NCBI GenBank assembly: GCA_937967775.1 | Contig: CALCJH010000289.1 | Location: forward strand, 1-6,873 | Reading direction: 5' to 3' | Length of the DNA stretch: 6,873 nt | Source of the DNA: an uncultured bacterium | Lineage (GTDB): Bacteria; Armatimonadota; UBA5829; DSUL01 | Part shown: positions 1 through 6,235 of the stretch, piece after piece | Numbering within the stretch: position 1 is the stretch's first letter | Layout: every line of letters starts with the position of its first letter | Made by a program: the position numbers and the translations under genes | The notes under the pieces: model-generated | Database searches by the model: none | Seen by the model: only the letters and a program-made list of their open reading frames with translations | Told to the model about the DNA's origin: nothing

Positions 1-477
1 GTTTCGTCCGGGCGCAGGCTGCGAAGCGGCAGGGTCGGCCTTCTCCACATCCGGCATCATCTCCAGCCGGCCTGCATTAGTGTGCCCGTGGGGATTGGCG
101 ATGGCGGGAAATGGTCCCTTTTCCCGGGCAGGGCGGTACAGGTTGCCGCAGAGGTAGAAGCCCGGCAGTGTCTGGATGGCCACCTTCTCGATGATGCAGC
201 CCTCGATCTCCTCCCGTCCGGTCCAGATTGGATCCAGCGCGGTGCGTTCCGGCAGCGGCCAGAGTCCTGCGCTGAAGAGGATCTGCTTGCGCAGGCGCTC
301 GGCCCGCGTCTCCCACTCCCGGCGCGTGGCGGGTGGCCGGAACGCGTGGTGCGTGTTCAGGGTGCGGATGCTCGCGGCTTTGTTAGGGGTATTCACGGTG
401 TCCATCTCCTGTGCCGTGACTGGATGAGCGGCCGCAAGGAGGGCCGTCAGCAATGCCGGTGCGAAGTACCGCTCCAT
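1..477 (-). CDS. Exported alpha/beta hydrolase, acetyl-xylan-esterase-like (partial, N-terminal 159 residues)
   Basis: The N-terminal part of a secreted esterase-type hydrolase; the gene runs off the left edge, so the catalytic Ser-Asp-His region is not visible. Residues 1-22 look like a signal peptide: a short n-region with Arg3, a hydrophobic Ala/Leu stretch 8-17, and a likely cleavage after Val-Thr-Ala22. The mature part shows signatures I associate with acetyl-xylan-esterase-like (AXE1/Abhydrolase_7) proteins common in Planctomycetes and Verrucomicrobia: an amphipathic Arg-rich helix (52-64), AGLWPLPER (70-78), LPGFYLCGNLYRP (104-116) and PHGHTNAGRL (129-138), where HGH probably belongs to the oxyanion region; PAPGR near the edge fits the next conserved block. 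The ATG has an AGGAGG 7 nt upstream. It lies 22 nt behind the MFS gene, probably co-transcribed. The natural substrate (acetylated sugar, other ester or peptide) cannot be told from this part. Confidence 0.8.
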   Translation of the reverse strand, partial: MERYFAPALLTALLAAAHPVTAQEMDTVNTPNKAASIRTLNTHHAFRPPATRREWETRAERLRKQILFSAGLWPLPERTALDPIWTGREEIEGCIIEKVAIQTLPGFYLCGNLYRPAREKGPFPAIANPHGHTNAGRLEMMPDVEKADPAASQPAPGRN

Positions 478-484
478 AGTAGCG

Positions 485-490
485 CCTCCT
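485..490 (-). promoter_or_regulatory. Shine-Dalgarno of the esterase gene
   Basis: A perfect AGGAGG on the minus strand, 7 nt before the ATG at 477. It fixes the esterase start and lies in the 22-nt gap after the MFS stop codon, supporting translation as a second operon gene. Confidence 0.8.
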
Positions 491-499
491 CTCCGGACT

Positions 500-1732
500 C
501 TACTCCGCGGTCAGCTTCGGCTGCTGTGGCCCGGAAACCTTCCAGACAGGACGGCCTGCCGCCGCAAACAAAGGTATGGCCAGGGCGGATACAGCCGCGA
601 AGAACACAAATAGACCACTGAGCGGCATCTCCCTTGCCAGCAGCGAGCCGGCCAGCGGACCGGCCGCCATGCCCGCGGCGGTGGCCATCCCCAGCATACC
701 CTGCGCCGTTGCTCGCAGGTCATCAGGCGCGCGGCCGTTCACGAAGGCCACAGCGCCCACCAGCATGAAGGCATAGGTAAACCCGTGGAACAGCTGCACC
801 GGCCACACCCAGTGCACGGAGGGCATCAGGCCGTACGCCAGAAGGCGGAAAGGCTGGACCAGCAAAGCGGTCAACAGCACTGTTCCCGGCCCGGCGCGCT
901 CGCAAAGCGGGCCTGCCGCCAGCATCAGTGGCATCTCGCAGACTGCGTTCACCACCAGCGCCCAGGCTGCGATGTGCCTTTCGCCCCCCAGCTCGTGAAT
1001 GCGCAGCGCAAAGAACGCCATAGTCCCGCTCTCGGCCACCTTGAAGAGGAAATAGGTCAGCAGGAAGGCAGAAAGCGTCCTGTCCCGGAACAGCCTCTTG
1101 GCTCCGCCGTTCAGCCGGGACGCAACCATCGCCCGTTCCTCCGGTTCCCTGGCAGCCGCCCCCAGGATTCCCATCGTCAGGAACATGAGCGATGTTCCTC
1201 CAATGACCAGAGCGTCGCTTTTCAGCCACGGAGACAGCAGCGCCAGCGACGCCACGAATCCTGCCGAGCCCCACAGCCGGATGCGCGCGAAGGAGGATGG
1301 TGTCCGGCCGGCCGACGCTGACCAGTCCGCGATCATCGCAGTGACAGCCATCACCGCGCAGTGAAATGCCGCGCCTGCTACCGCGTAGATGAATGCCACA
1401 GCCGCGAAGCTGGAGATGCCTGCCAGGGAGGCATACAGCGCCGCCAGCGCCACTGCCGGCGCTATGATGAAGGGCCGGCGCTTCCTGAACCGGTCCGAGA
1501 GACCTCCCAGCCACACCTGAGTCAGCGCTCCCGACGTGGCGAAGATGGCGGAGAGGAGGCCGATCTGATGCGGGGCCAGACCACGATCCGTCAGCACCAG
1601 CGGCAGCATCATGATGAGCCCCACTGCGGCGTACTGCGTGAAAAATACTCCGCCCAGCAGCCGCGCCTCGCGCTCCGGTACGCCTGGGTGTCCGGAAAGG
1701 AATGTAATCTGTCGCTCGCGGTGGCAGCTCAT
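500..1732 (-). CDS. MFS transporter, MFS_1-like / nucleoside-H+ symporter type, 410 aa
   Basis: An integral inner-membrane secondary transporter with about twelve hydrophobic segments (first near residues 27-48, last near 371-392), the usual size for this superfamily. Family marks are the loop 2-3 motif GGLSDRFRKRRPF (76-88), the block FARIRLWGSAGF (148-159), HGFTYAF (316-322) in the C-terminal half, and LRATAQGMLG (339-348). Together these resemble the LacY/NupG/HcaT-like branch (MFS_1_like) rather than drug efflux pumps. The ATG at 1732 was chosen because hydrophobic segment 1 begins about 27 residues later and the family usually has a short N-terminus. The frame stays open another 360 nt upstream, but that part is low-complexity antisense of the divergent gene. 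No clear Shine-Dalgarno precedes this ATG, so the start is less certain than the rest. The coupled exported hydrolase suggests a role in import of a carbon compound; the substrate is unknown. Confidence 0.88.
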   Translation of the reverse strand: MSCHRERQITFLSGHPGVPEREARLLGGVFFTQYAAVGLIMMLPLVLTDRGLAPHQIGLLSAIFATSGALTQVWLGGLSDRFRKRRPFIIAPAVALAALYASLAGISSFAAVAFIYAVAGAAFHCAVMAVTAMIADWSASAGRTPSSFARIRLWGSAGFVASLALLSPWLKSDALVIGGTSLMFLTMGILGAAAREPEERAMVASRLNGGAKRLFRDRTLSAFLLTYFLFKVAESGTMAFFALRIHELGGERHIAAWALVVNAVCEMPLMLAAGPLCERAGPGTVLLTALLVQPFRLLAYGLMPSVHWVWPVQLFHGFTYAFMLVGAVAFVNGRAPDDLRATAQGMLGMATAAGMAAGPLAGSLLAREMPLSGLFVFFAAVSALAIPLFAAAGRPVWKVSGPQQPKLTAE

Positions 1733-1799
1733 GCGGCGGCGAATGCGGTAAAGTCTGTGCGCGCTTTGTCCGAACATGCGGGTGGGAGTCCGGTCCACC

Positions 1800-2708
1800 A
1801 TGTCCCGGCAGAACCGTCCCGCGCGCATTGCGGTCATTGTGGACGATTGTCCCGCCGCCCGCCAGACGGCCGCCGCTGCTGCACAGGCCTGCGGCTGGGA
1901 GGCGGATCTCTTCGCGTCTCCCGACGAGCTGTTTCTCCTCACCTCGCCGCCGGAGTTCGTATCCGACCTCTGCGTGTCCCGTGCAGACGCCTTCCTGGTA
2001 TCTCTGGATTTTCCCGCGCTTGTGGGGTGCCGGCTGGTGAACTGGCTGGCGGCTTCGGAGCGGTGGGGAAGCGTTCCGCTGGCAGGCATCACGGGCCGCC
2101 GGGAGCGGGCTCCTCACCTGGCGCTGGACAGCTCGGTACCGGTTCTGGAACGCCCCCTGAGCGAGGATGAACTTTCCGCGTTCTTCGAGGCGGCCGCCGC
2201 CGTGGAGCCGCGTTATCCGGATCTGGCGGGTGAGATTTCCGCAAAGGTTTCGGGCCTGCTGTCCCGGGAGGTCAGCCGGGCGCGCCGCGGGGATTATCCG
2301 TTCTCCATTCTGATCATGCGGCCGGCGCTGGCGTTCGGCGCGGGCGATGTCCCCGTCATCGGGGCAGCGTTGCTGGGCGACTGGAACCGTCTGGCGCTGC
2401 GGCACGCGTGCCGTTCGCTCAGGGAAACAGACGTCCTGCTGGACCTGGGCGCCGACGGCGTGCTGGCGGCCCTTCCCTTTGCAGGCTCCGCCGCGCTGCA
2501 GCGTCTGGACACGCGCCTGCACGACGCGCTGAGGCCGGTACTGCGGGATCTCGGCTCGGGGTGCCGGGCCAGGGTCTCGCTGGCCACTGCAGGGGCGAGC
2601 TTCCCGGAGGAAACGCAGGACTGGCGATCCCTCTTCAACCTGGCGCTGGACAGGCTCCTCGCGGCGCTTGAGGGACGGGCTCTGCGCATTCTTCCCCGCG
2701 CCGCCTGA
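1800..2708 (+). CDS. Degenerate receiver + degenerate GGDEF domain protein, 302 aa
   Basis: A soluble two-domain signalling-type protein. Residues 9-131 read as a response-regulator receiver: strand plus acidic pair IAVIVDDC (10-17, Asp15/Asp16), strand 3 DAFLVSLDFP (63-72), strand 4 LAGITG with Thr98, and strand 5 VLERPL (115-120). The position four residues before the strand-3 proline, where the phospho-acceptor Asp normally sits, is Ser68, and the conserved Lys of the KP pair is Arg118. Residues 148-292 follow the GGDEF fold (helix ending RARRGDYPFSILI, then GDWNRLALRHACRSLRETD), but the signature position reads GADGV (217-221). Diguanylate cyclase activity is therefore unlikely; binding or scaffolding is an inference. 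The ATG at 1800 follows GGTGGGAG with about 11 nt spacing; an in-frame ATG at 1776 has no Shine-Dalgarno. It diverges from the MFS gene. A weak TAAAGT box lies at 1749-1754. Confidence 0.8.
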   Translation: MSRQNRPARIAVIVDDCPAARQTAAAAAQACGWEADLFASPDELFLLTSPPEFVSDLCVSRADAFLVSLDFPALVGCRLVNWLAASERWGSVPLAGITGRRERAPHLALDSSVPVLERPLSEDELSAFFEAAAAVEPRYPDLAGEISAKVSGLLSREVSRARRGDYPFSILIMRPALAFGAGDVPVIGAALLGDWNRLALRHACRSLRETDVLLDLGADGVLAALPFAGSAALQRLDTRLHDALRPVLRDLGSGCRARVSLATAGASFPEETQDWRSLFNLALDRLLAALEGRALRILPRAA

Positions 2709-2766
2709 CACTCCGTTAGTCCCCCCGTTCTGTCCCCGTGATGTGCCCGGTCCGGCCGGTTGTGGC

Positions 2767-2772
2767 TATATT
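2767..2772 (+). promoter_or_regulatory. Putative -10 box of the phosphatase gene
   Basis: TATATT in the context GGCTATATTG, 53 nt before the proposed TTG start. The lysS upstream region has a similar GGCTAGAATC at a similar distance. No good -35 is visible 16-18 nt upstream, so this is a weak call based on the box, its position and the AT-rich contrast with the surrounding sequence. Confidence 0.4.
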
Positions 2773-2814
2773 GTCGCGGACGCGCGGATCCGCCCGCGTT
2801 TGTAGAAACCCTTG

Positions 2815-2820
2815 AGGAGG
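2815..2820 (+). promoter_or_regulatory. Shine-Dalgarno deciding the TTG start of the phosphatase
   Basis: AGGAGG (within GAGGAGG) lies 5 nt before the in-frame TTG at 2826. It argues against the TTG at 2760, which would add 22 residues unlike the family and lies upstream of the likely promoter box. Confidence 0.75.
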
Positions 2821-2825
2821 ATCTT

Positions 2826-3626
2826 TTGGAACCGCCACTGACCGGCCGGGAGGCCGCTTTTCTGCACGATGTCTGCCGCGAAGCGGGGGCGCTGACGCTG
2901 CGCTACTTCGGCCGCGTCAGCGGCTGGACCGAAAAATCAGGCCGCGGAGACATTGTCACCGAGGCTGATCACGCCGTGGAGGAGCTGGTGGCCAGACGGC
3001 TGGCCGAGGAGCTTCCCGGGCACAGCCTGCTGACCGAGGAGCGCGGGTTCGTGCCCGGCCATCAGGATGCTCCCATCTGGGTGCTGGATCCCGTTGACGG
3101 CACCCGCAACTTCGCGCTGGGGGTGCCGGTCTATTGCGTGTCGCTGGCCTGTGTGGCGGGAGGCAAGATCCTGCTGGGAGCTGTTTACGATCCGGTCCAC
3201 GACATTTTGTATCACGCGGAAAGCGGGAAGGGGGCCTTCCAGAACGAAGTGCCGGTCAGGGTTTCGGAGACGCCTGATCTGCACGACGCGCTCATCTCAG
3301 TGAGCTGGTCTCCCCGCCGGCGCGACGTTGAGGAGTATGTCCGCATCGTCGCGCGCGTGGCCGCCCATACCTCCTATTTCCGGCGCATCGGCAGCGCGGC
3401 GCTGGTGCTCTCGTATGTGGCCACCGGACGGTTCGATGGCTACATCCAGGCCGGGATCAGCCCGTGGGACATCGCGGCAGGGACGCTTCTGGTGCGCGAG
3501 GCTGGCGGCGTGGTGACGGATATTCAGGGCTGCCCTTTCGACATTCTCACCCCGTCTCTGGACATTGTGGCCGGAAATCCGGCCGTGCACCGGTGTCTGA
3601 TGGAGGATGTGCTGAGGAAATCCTGA
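2826..3626 (+). CDS. Inositol monophosphatase family phosphatase (SuhB/HisN-like), 266 aa
   Basis: A Mg2+-dependent cytosolic phosphomonoesterase of the inositol-monophosphatase superfamily, full length for the family (about 260-270 aa). Visible motifs: EKSGRGDIVTEAD (36-48), LLTEER with Glu71/Glu72, the metal-binding core WVLDPVDGTRNF (85-96, Asp88 and Asp91), and SPWDIAAGTLLVREAGG (212-228) with Asp215. All expected metal ligands are present, so it should be active. Members dephosphorylate myo-inositol-1-phosphate, histidinol phosphate or 3'-phosphoadenosine 5'-phosphate; sequence reading alone does not separate these and no pathway neighbour helps. It appears to be a single-gene unit: a 117-nt gap follows the upstream gene, with a candidate -10 box and a 10-bp GCGGATCCGC palindrome in the leader (2784-2793). 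The TTG start is chosen from the Shine-Dalgarno spacing. Downstream it converges with the lysS-VOC operon. Confidence 0.93.
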   Translation: MEPPLTGREAAFLHDVCREAGALTLRYFGRVSGWTEKSGRGDIVTEADHAVEELVARRLAEELPGHSLLTEERGFVPGHQDAPIWVLDPVDGTRNFALGVPVYCVSLACVAGGKILLGAVYDPVHDILYHAESGKGAFQNEVPVRVSETPDLHDALISVSWSPRRRDVEEYVRIVARVAAHTSYFRRIGSAALVLSYVATGRFDGYIQAGISPWDIAAGTLLVREAGGVVTDIQGCPFDILTPSLDIVAGNPAVHRCLMEDVLRKS

Positions 3627-3654
3627 TCTCCGGCCGGCAGAGCCGTGAAACCGG

Positions 3655-3660
3655 TATATT
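3655..3660 (+). promoter_or_regulatory. Possible -10-like box in the convergent gap
   Basis: TATATT in the context CCGGTATATTTG, 29 nt after the phosphatase stop and just ahead of three hairpins. It resembles the box at 2767-2772 but has no visible -35 and no protein gene downstream on this strand. It may be chance or may start a small RNA. Confidence 0.2.
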
Positions 3661-3670
3661 TGACAGGTGA

Positions 3671-3693
3671 CATGCCCGCCTTCGCGGGATATG
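3671..3693 (+). terminator. Small hairpin downstream of the phosphatase gene
   Basis: A stem CCCGC/GCGGG (3675-3679 with 3684-3688) around a CTTC tetraloop, extended imperfectly by CAT and ATG on the outside. It begins 45 nt after the phosphatase stop codon. There is no T-tract, so it may protect the mRNA 3' end or be one arm of a larger structured RNA rather than a full intrinsic terminator. Confidence 0.35.
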
Positions 3694-3724
3694 CTCCTTA
3701 GTGCCGGACAGGGAAAGGAGAATG

Positions 3725-3760
3725 TAAGCGGGAATCGGGCGTATGCCGGTTTCCCGCTTA
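3725..3760. terminator. Probable bidirectional hairpin terminator between convergent genes
   Basis: TAAGCGGGAA (3725-3734) and TTCCCGCTTA (3751-3760) form a perfect 10-bp stem; an inner GGC/GCC pairing around GTAT shortens the apparent 16-nt loop. On the plus strand it is followed by TTTGTTGT. On the minus strand the stem begins with the TAA stop of the VOC gene and is followed by CATTCTCCTTT. It sits where the plus-strand phosphatase unit and the minus-strand lysS-VOC unit meet, so termination in both directions is the natural reading. Confidence 0.65.
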
Positions 3761-4252
3761 TTTGTTGTCCGGTCCCTCTGCCATTTCTGTGAAATCCCGG
3801 GCCGGTTGCACCATCTCCAGCGTGATGCCGTCCGGATCCAGGAAGTACACCGTCCAGCCCCCTCTGTTGCGCCCTGCGGTGATGTGCACCGGCTCGCTTT
3901 TGAAGCGCACTCCCAGAGCCTTCATCCGCTCGTACTCGGCGTGAATGTCGTCCACCTGGAACGCCATATGGGCCGCGCCGGGACGGTTGGTCGCCGCGTC
4001 CAGTGGTTCACCGGGCGGATTGACATACTCGATCAGCTCCAGCAGGTGGCCGGACGGCGTGGGCGGGAAACCTTCGATGGTAAAGAGCGCCACTTTCAGC
4101 AGGGCGTTCTCGAACCCCACCTGGCGGCTGGTATAGGGCTGGTCGTGAACCATGCGGTGGACCAGCTTCAGCCCCAGTATGTCGCGATAGAAGTGGACGC
4201 TCGCCTCGATATCCGAGACAGTGAAGCTGAAATGGAACAGGTTCACCAGCAC
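3758..4252 (-). CDS. VOC (glyoxalase/bleomycin-resistance fold) protein, 164 aa
   Basis: A soluble metal-dependent vicinal-oxygen-chelate protein made of two beta-alpha-beta-beta-beta repeats. Repeat 1 starts at FHFSFTVSD (6-14) with a typical SVHFYRDILGLKLVHR helix-strand, and repeat 2 at HMAFQVDD (95-102). The four expected metal-ligand positions are occupied: His7, Glu72 (in HLLELIEY), His95 and Glu146 (in GITLEMVQP), so it is probably an active enzyme of the lactoylglutathione-lyase, methylmalonyl-CoA epimerase or lyase/dioxygenase-like kind; the substrate cannot be assigned. The GTG at 4252 follows GGAAG by 10 nt, and that Shine-Dalgarno sits just after the lysS stop codon; a second GTG two codons on is possible. 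The 16-nt gap after lysS indicates co-transcription, though no functional link to translation is obvious. Its stop codon lies inside the terminator stem. Confidence 0.85.
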   Translation of the reverse strand: MLVNLFHFSFTVSDIEASVHFYRDILGLKLVHRMVHDQPYTSRQVGFENALLKVALFTIEGFPPTPSGHLLELIEYVNPPGEPLDAATNRPGAAHMAFQVDDIHAEYERMKALGVRFKSEPVHITAGRNRGGWTVYFLDPDGITLEMVQPARDFTEMAEGPDNK

Positions 4253-4268
4253 GGCGCGCTCGCTTCCG

Positions 4269-6188
4269 TCAGCCTTCCTGCGCCACGCGTGGAGCGTGCT
4301 CGCGTGAGACCGGTGCGAACTCCACGCGGCAACCCCGGAACTTCTCCTTCAGCGTCTCAGCGAATCCGTTTGCGCCGTTCTCCGTGGCCGCCTCGCACAG
4401 CCTCTCGAACTCCTCCTCGCTCTGAGCAGTGAGGGTGGGGCCCGTCACCACCAGCCGGTTATGGTCCAGCAGACCACCGATCTCGTAGGAGACCGTGGCG
4501 TGCCAGGCCTTGCGCGGAGCGCCCTGAGCCCATACCTGAAGATGGGGGCGCACCAGAATGGTCTTCGCCAGCGGACGGAAGACGTCGTCCCGCACAAGCT
4601 GCGAGAAGCTCTCCGGATCCAGCGTCACCGCCGGCAGCCGCGAGGGTAGTCCCGGGCGCTCTTCGATCCCGTAGATGGCCCGGTTCACCGGCGAGACCAC
4701 GGGCTTCATCAGCGGGAAGAAGATGATGTCGTCAATGTTCTCCAATTCCAGGAAGATCATCGCCATCCGCTCGATGCCCGGTCCGATGCCTGTAGTCGGC
4801 GGGATGCCGTGCTCCAGAACCTCGATGAAGTCGTAGTCCAGCGGGTGGTGCTCCTCGGGATCGGCTCCCGCCAGGTCGCGGGCCTGCTTCCACCGCTCCA
4901 GAAGCGTCACCGGGTCGTTCTGCTCGCTCCAGTTGTCGCCGCACTCCATTCCGGCGATGAAGATCTCGAATCGCTCCGCAAAACGGGGATCCTCGGCCAT
5001 CGGTTTGGCCAGAGGAGAGATTTCCACCGGATGACCGTAGACCAGCGCCGGTCCGATGAGTCCCGGGGCGGCCTTCTCCTCGAATGCGTAGGCCATAGCG
5101 TGCCCCACAGTCGGCTGCTCTTCCGTCAACCCCATCTCGCGGAGCCGGGCGTTGGCCTCGTCGGGTGACGTGATATTGCGGAAGTCCACCCCTGTCGCCT
5201 CAAGCACAGCGTCGGCCATGGAGACGCGTCGCCACGGCTGGCCGAAGTCTATGGCGTGACCCGCCACATTGAATGTGGTCCTTCCGAAAACATGCGTGGC
5301 CAGGTGCCGGAACAGCTCCTCGATGAGGTCCATGTTGAAGGTGTAGTCCGCGTAGGCGGTCATGGTCTCCACCATGGAGAACTCGGGATGATGCGTCCGG
5401 TCTATCCCTTCGTTGCGGAAGTAGCGGCCCACGGTGTACACCCGGTCGAACCCGGCTGCGATGAGCCTTTTCAGGTACAGCTCGTGGGAGATGGCCAGGT
5501 ACATATCGCAGTCCAGCGCGTTCACGTGAGTGGTGAACGGCCGCGCGGTGCCGCCTCCGTATTGCGGCTGGATGACCGGGGTCTGGAATTCCAGAAAACC
5601 TCTTGCGTCCAGGAAGCGGCGCACCTCAAAGACCATCCGGGAGATCAACTCGTAGCGTTTGAGCTGCTCCGGGTTGTGCGTGACATCCAGATAGCGCTTG
5701 CGCAGGATGATCTCGCGGTCCTGGATGCCGTGCCATTTCTCCGGGAGGGGGCGGATGGATTTTGTGAGCAGCCGGATGCGCTCCGCTTTGACGGAGATCT
5801 CCCCCCGCTCCGTTCGCACCACCTCCCCTTCCGCTTCCACGATGTCGCCCACATCCAGCAGGTTCAGATGCTCGTAGCCCAGACGGTTTTCCGCGGCGTC
5901 GGTGGGGAGCAAGGTGTCGCGGCGCACGTAAAGCTGCACCCGTCCTGTCTGATCCTGCACGTGCCCGAACGAGAGCGCTCCGTGCTTGCGCCAGGACATC
6001 AGACGTCCGGCCACGGTGACTTTCTGTCCTTCGATCTCCTCGAAACGCTCAAGAATGTCGGCGCAGAAGTGCGTGCGTGAGGCGCGGGAGGGGTAGGGGT
6101 TCAGGCCCATCTCGCGAAGGCGCTGGATCTTGTCGAGGCGCGCCTGACGGACCTGAGCCAGCGAAGAGGAAGGAGAAGGCGAAGACAA
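4269..6188 (-). CDS. lysS: Lysyl-tRNA synthetase, class II, with C-terminal extension, 639 aa
   Basis: Charges tRNA-Lys with lysine using ATP in the cytoplasm. Order: N-terminal helix (10-26), OB-fold anticodon-binding domain (about 56-145, VTVAGRLMSWRKHG and VQDQTGRVQLYV), then the class II catalytic core with motif 1 (RGFLEFQTPVI, 196-206), motif 2 (FRNEGIDRTHHPEFSMVE, 257-274) and motif 3 (GIGPGIERMAMI, 467-478). ISPLAKP (390-396) and NWSEQNDP (419-426) are the family's typical downstream blocks in diverged form. The usual protein, about 490-510 aa, ends soon after a block like IIFFPLMKP (488-496); here about 143 residues follow, with no motif I recognise. Pocket positions Glu236, Arg258, Glu274 and Glu422 match E. 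coli lysine contacts, but Met276, Asp418 and Trp420 replace Tyr280, Asn424 and Phe426. The TTG start is supported by AGGAGG 10 nt upstream; the only upstream ATG is followed at once by TAA. First gene of an operon with the VOC gene. Confidence 0.95.
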   Translation of the reverse strand: MSSPSPSSSLAQVRQARLDKIQRLREMGLNPYPSRASRTHFCADILERFEEIEGQKVTVAGRLMSWRKHGALSFGHVQDQTGRVQLYVRRDTLLPTDAAENRLGYEHLNLLDVGDIVEAEGEVVRTERGEISVKAERIRLLTKSIRPLPEKWHGIQDREIILRKRYLDVTHNPEQLKRYELISRMVFEVRRFLDARGFLEFQTPVIQPQYGGGTARPFTTHVNALDCDMYLAISHELYLKRLIAAGFDRVYTVGRYFRNEGIDRTHHPEFSMVETMTAYADYTFNMDLIEELFRHLATHVFGRTTFNVAGHAIDFGQPWRRVSMADAVLEATGVDFRNITSPDEANARLREMGLTEEQPTVGHAMAYAFEEKAAPGLIGPALVYGHPVEISPLAKPMAEDPRFAERFEIFIAGMECGDNWSEQNDPVTLLERWKQARDLAGADPEEHHPLDYDFIEVLEHGIPPTTGIGPGIERMAMIFLELENIDDIIFFPLMKPVVSPVNRAIYGIEERPGLPSRLPAVTLDPESFSQLVRDDVFRPLAKTILVRPHLQVWAQGAPRKAWHATVSYEIGGLLDHNRLVVTGPTLTAQSEEEFERLCEAATENGANGFAETLKEKFRGCRVEFAPVSREHAPRVAQEG

Positions 6189-6198
6189 CGGTTACATA

Positions 6199-6204
6199 CC
6201 TCCT
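6199..6204 (-). promoter_or_regulatory. Shine-Dalgarno deciding the TTG start of lysS
   Basis: AGGAGG on the minus strand, 10 nt before TTG at 6188. An ATG at 6197-6195 lies one base after the site and is followed directly by TAA in the lysS frame, so it cannot start the synthetase. Confidence 0.75.
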
Positions 6205-6235
6205 GAGCTCGAAACGCTGAGTGAGAACCTGGCTG

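Noticed and set aside
1696..1707. A third AAGGA-ATG-TAA string on the plus strand.
   Set aside because: It lies inside the coding sequence of the MFS gene on the other strand with no gene to follow; a few ATGTAA hexamers are expected by chance in this length.
1733..2092. In-frame 120-codon N-terminal extension of the MFS transporter.
   Set aside because: The extension is Ser/Arg/Ala-rich, lies entirely antisense to the regulator gene, and would place a long charged tail before the first membrane segment, which is not usual in this family.
723..2711. A 662-codon open frame on the minus strand covering both the MFS gene and the divergent regulator gene.
   Set aside because: Its translation is Arg/Gly/Pro-rich low complexity with no recognisable domain, and it overlaps two well-supported genes in other frames. 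Long antisense frames are expected in GC-rich DNA.
2760..2825. Upstream TTG start for the phosphatase (22 extra residues).
   Set aside because: It has no Shine-Dalgarno, lies upstream of the candidate -10 box and adds residues beyond the normal family length; the TTG at 2826 has AGGAGG at 5 nt.
3743..4432. A 229-codon plus-strand open frame opposite the VOC gene and the end of lysS.
   Set aside because: It has no domain signal; the minus-strand frames carry clear VOC and LysRS motifs.
5256..6080. A 274-codon plus-strand open frame opposite lysS.
   Set aside because: It is the antisense shadow of the LysRS catalytic and anticodon-binding domains, with His/Val-rich sequence and no family motif.
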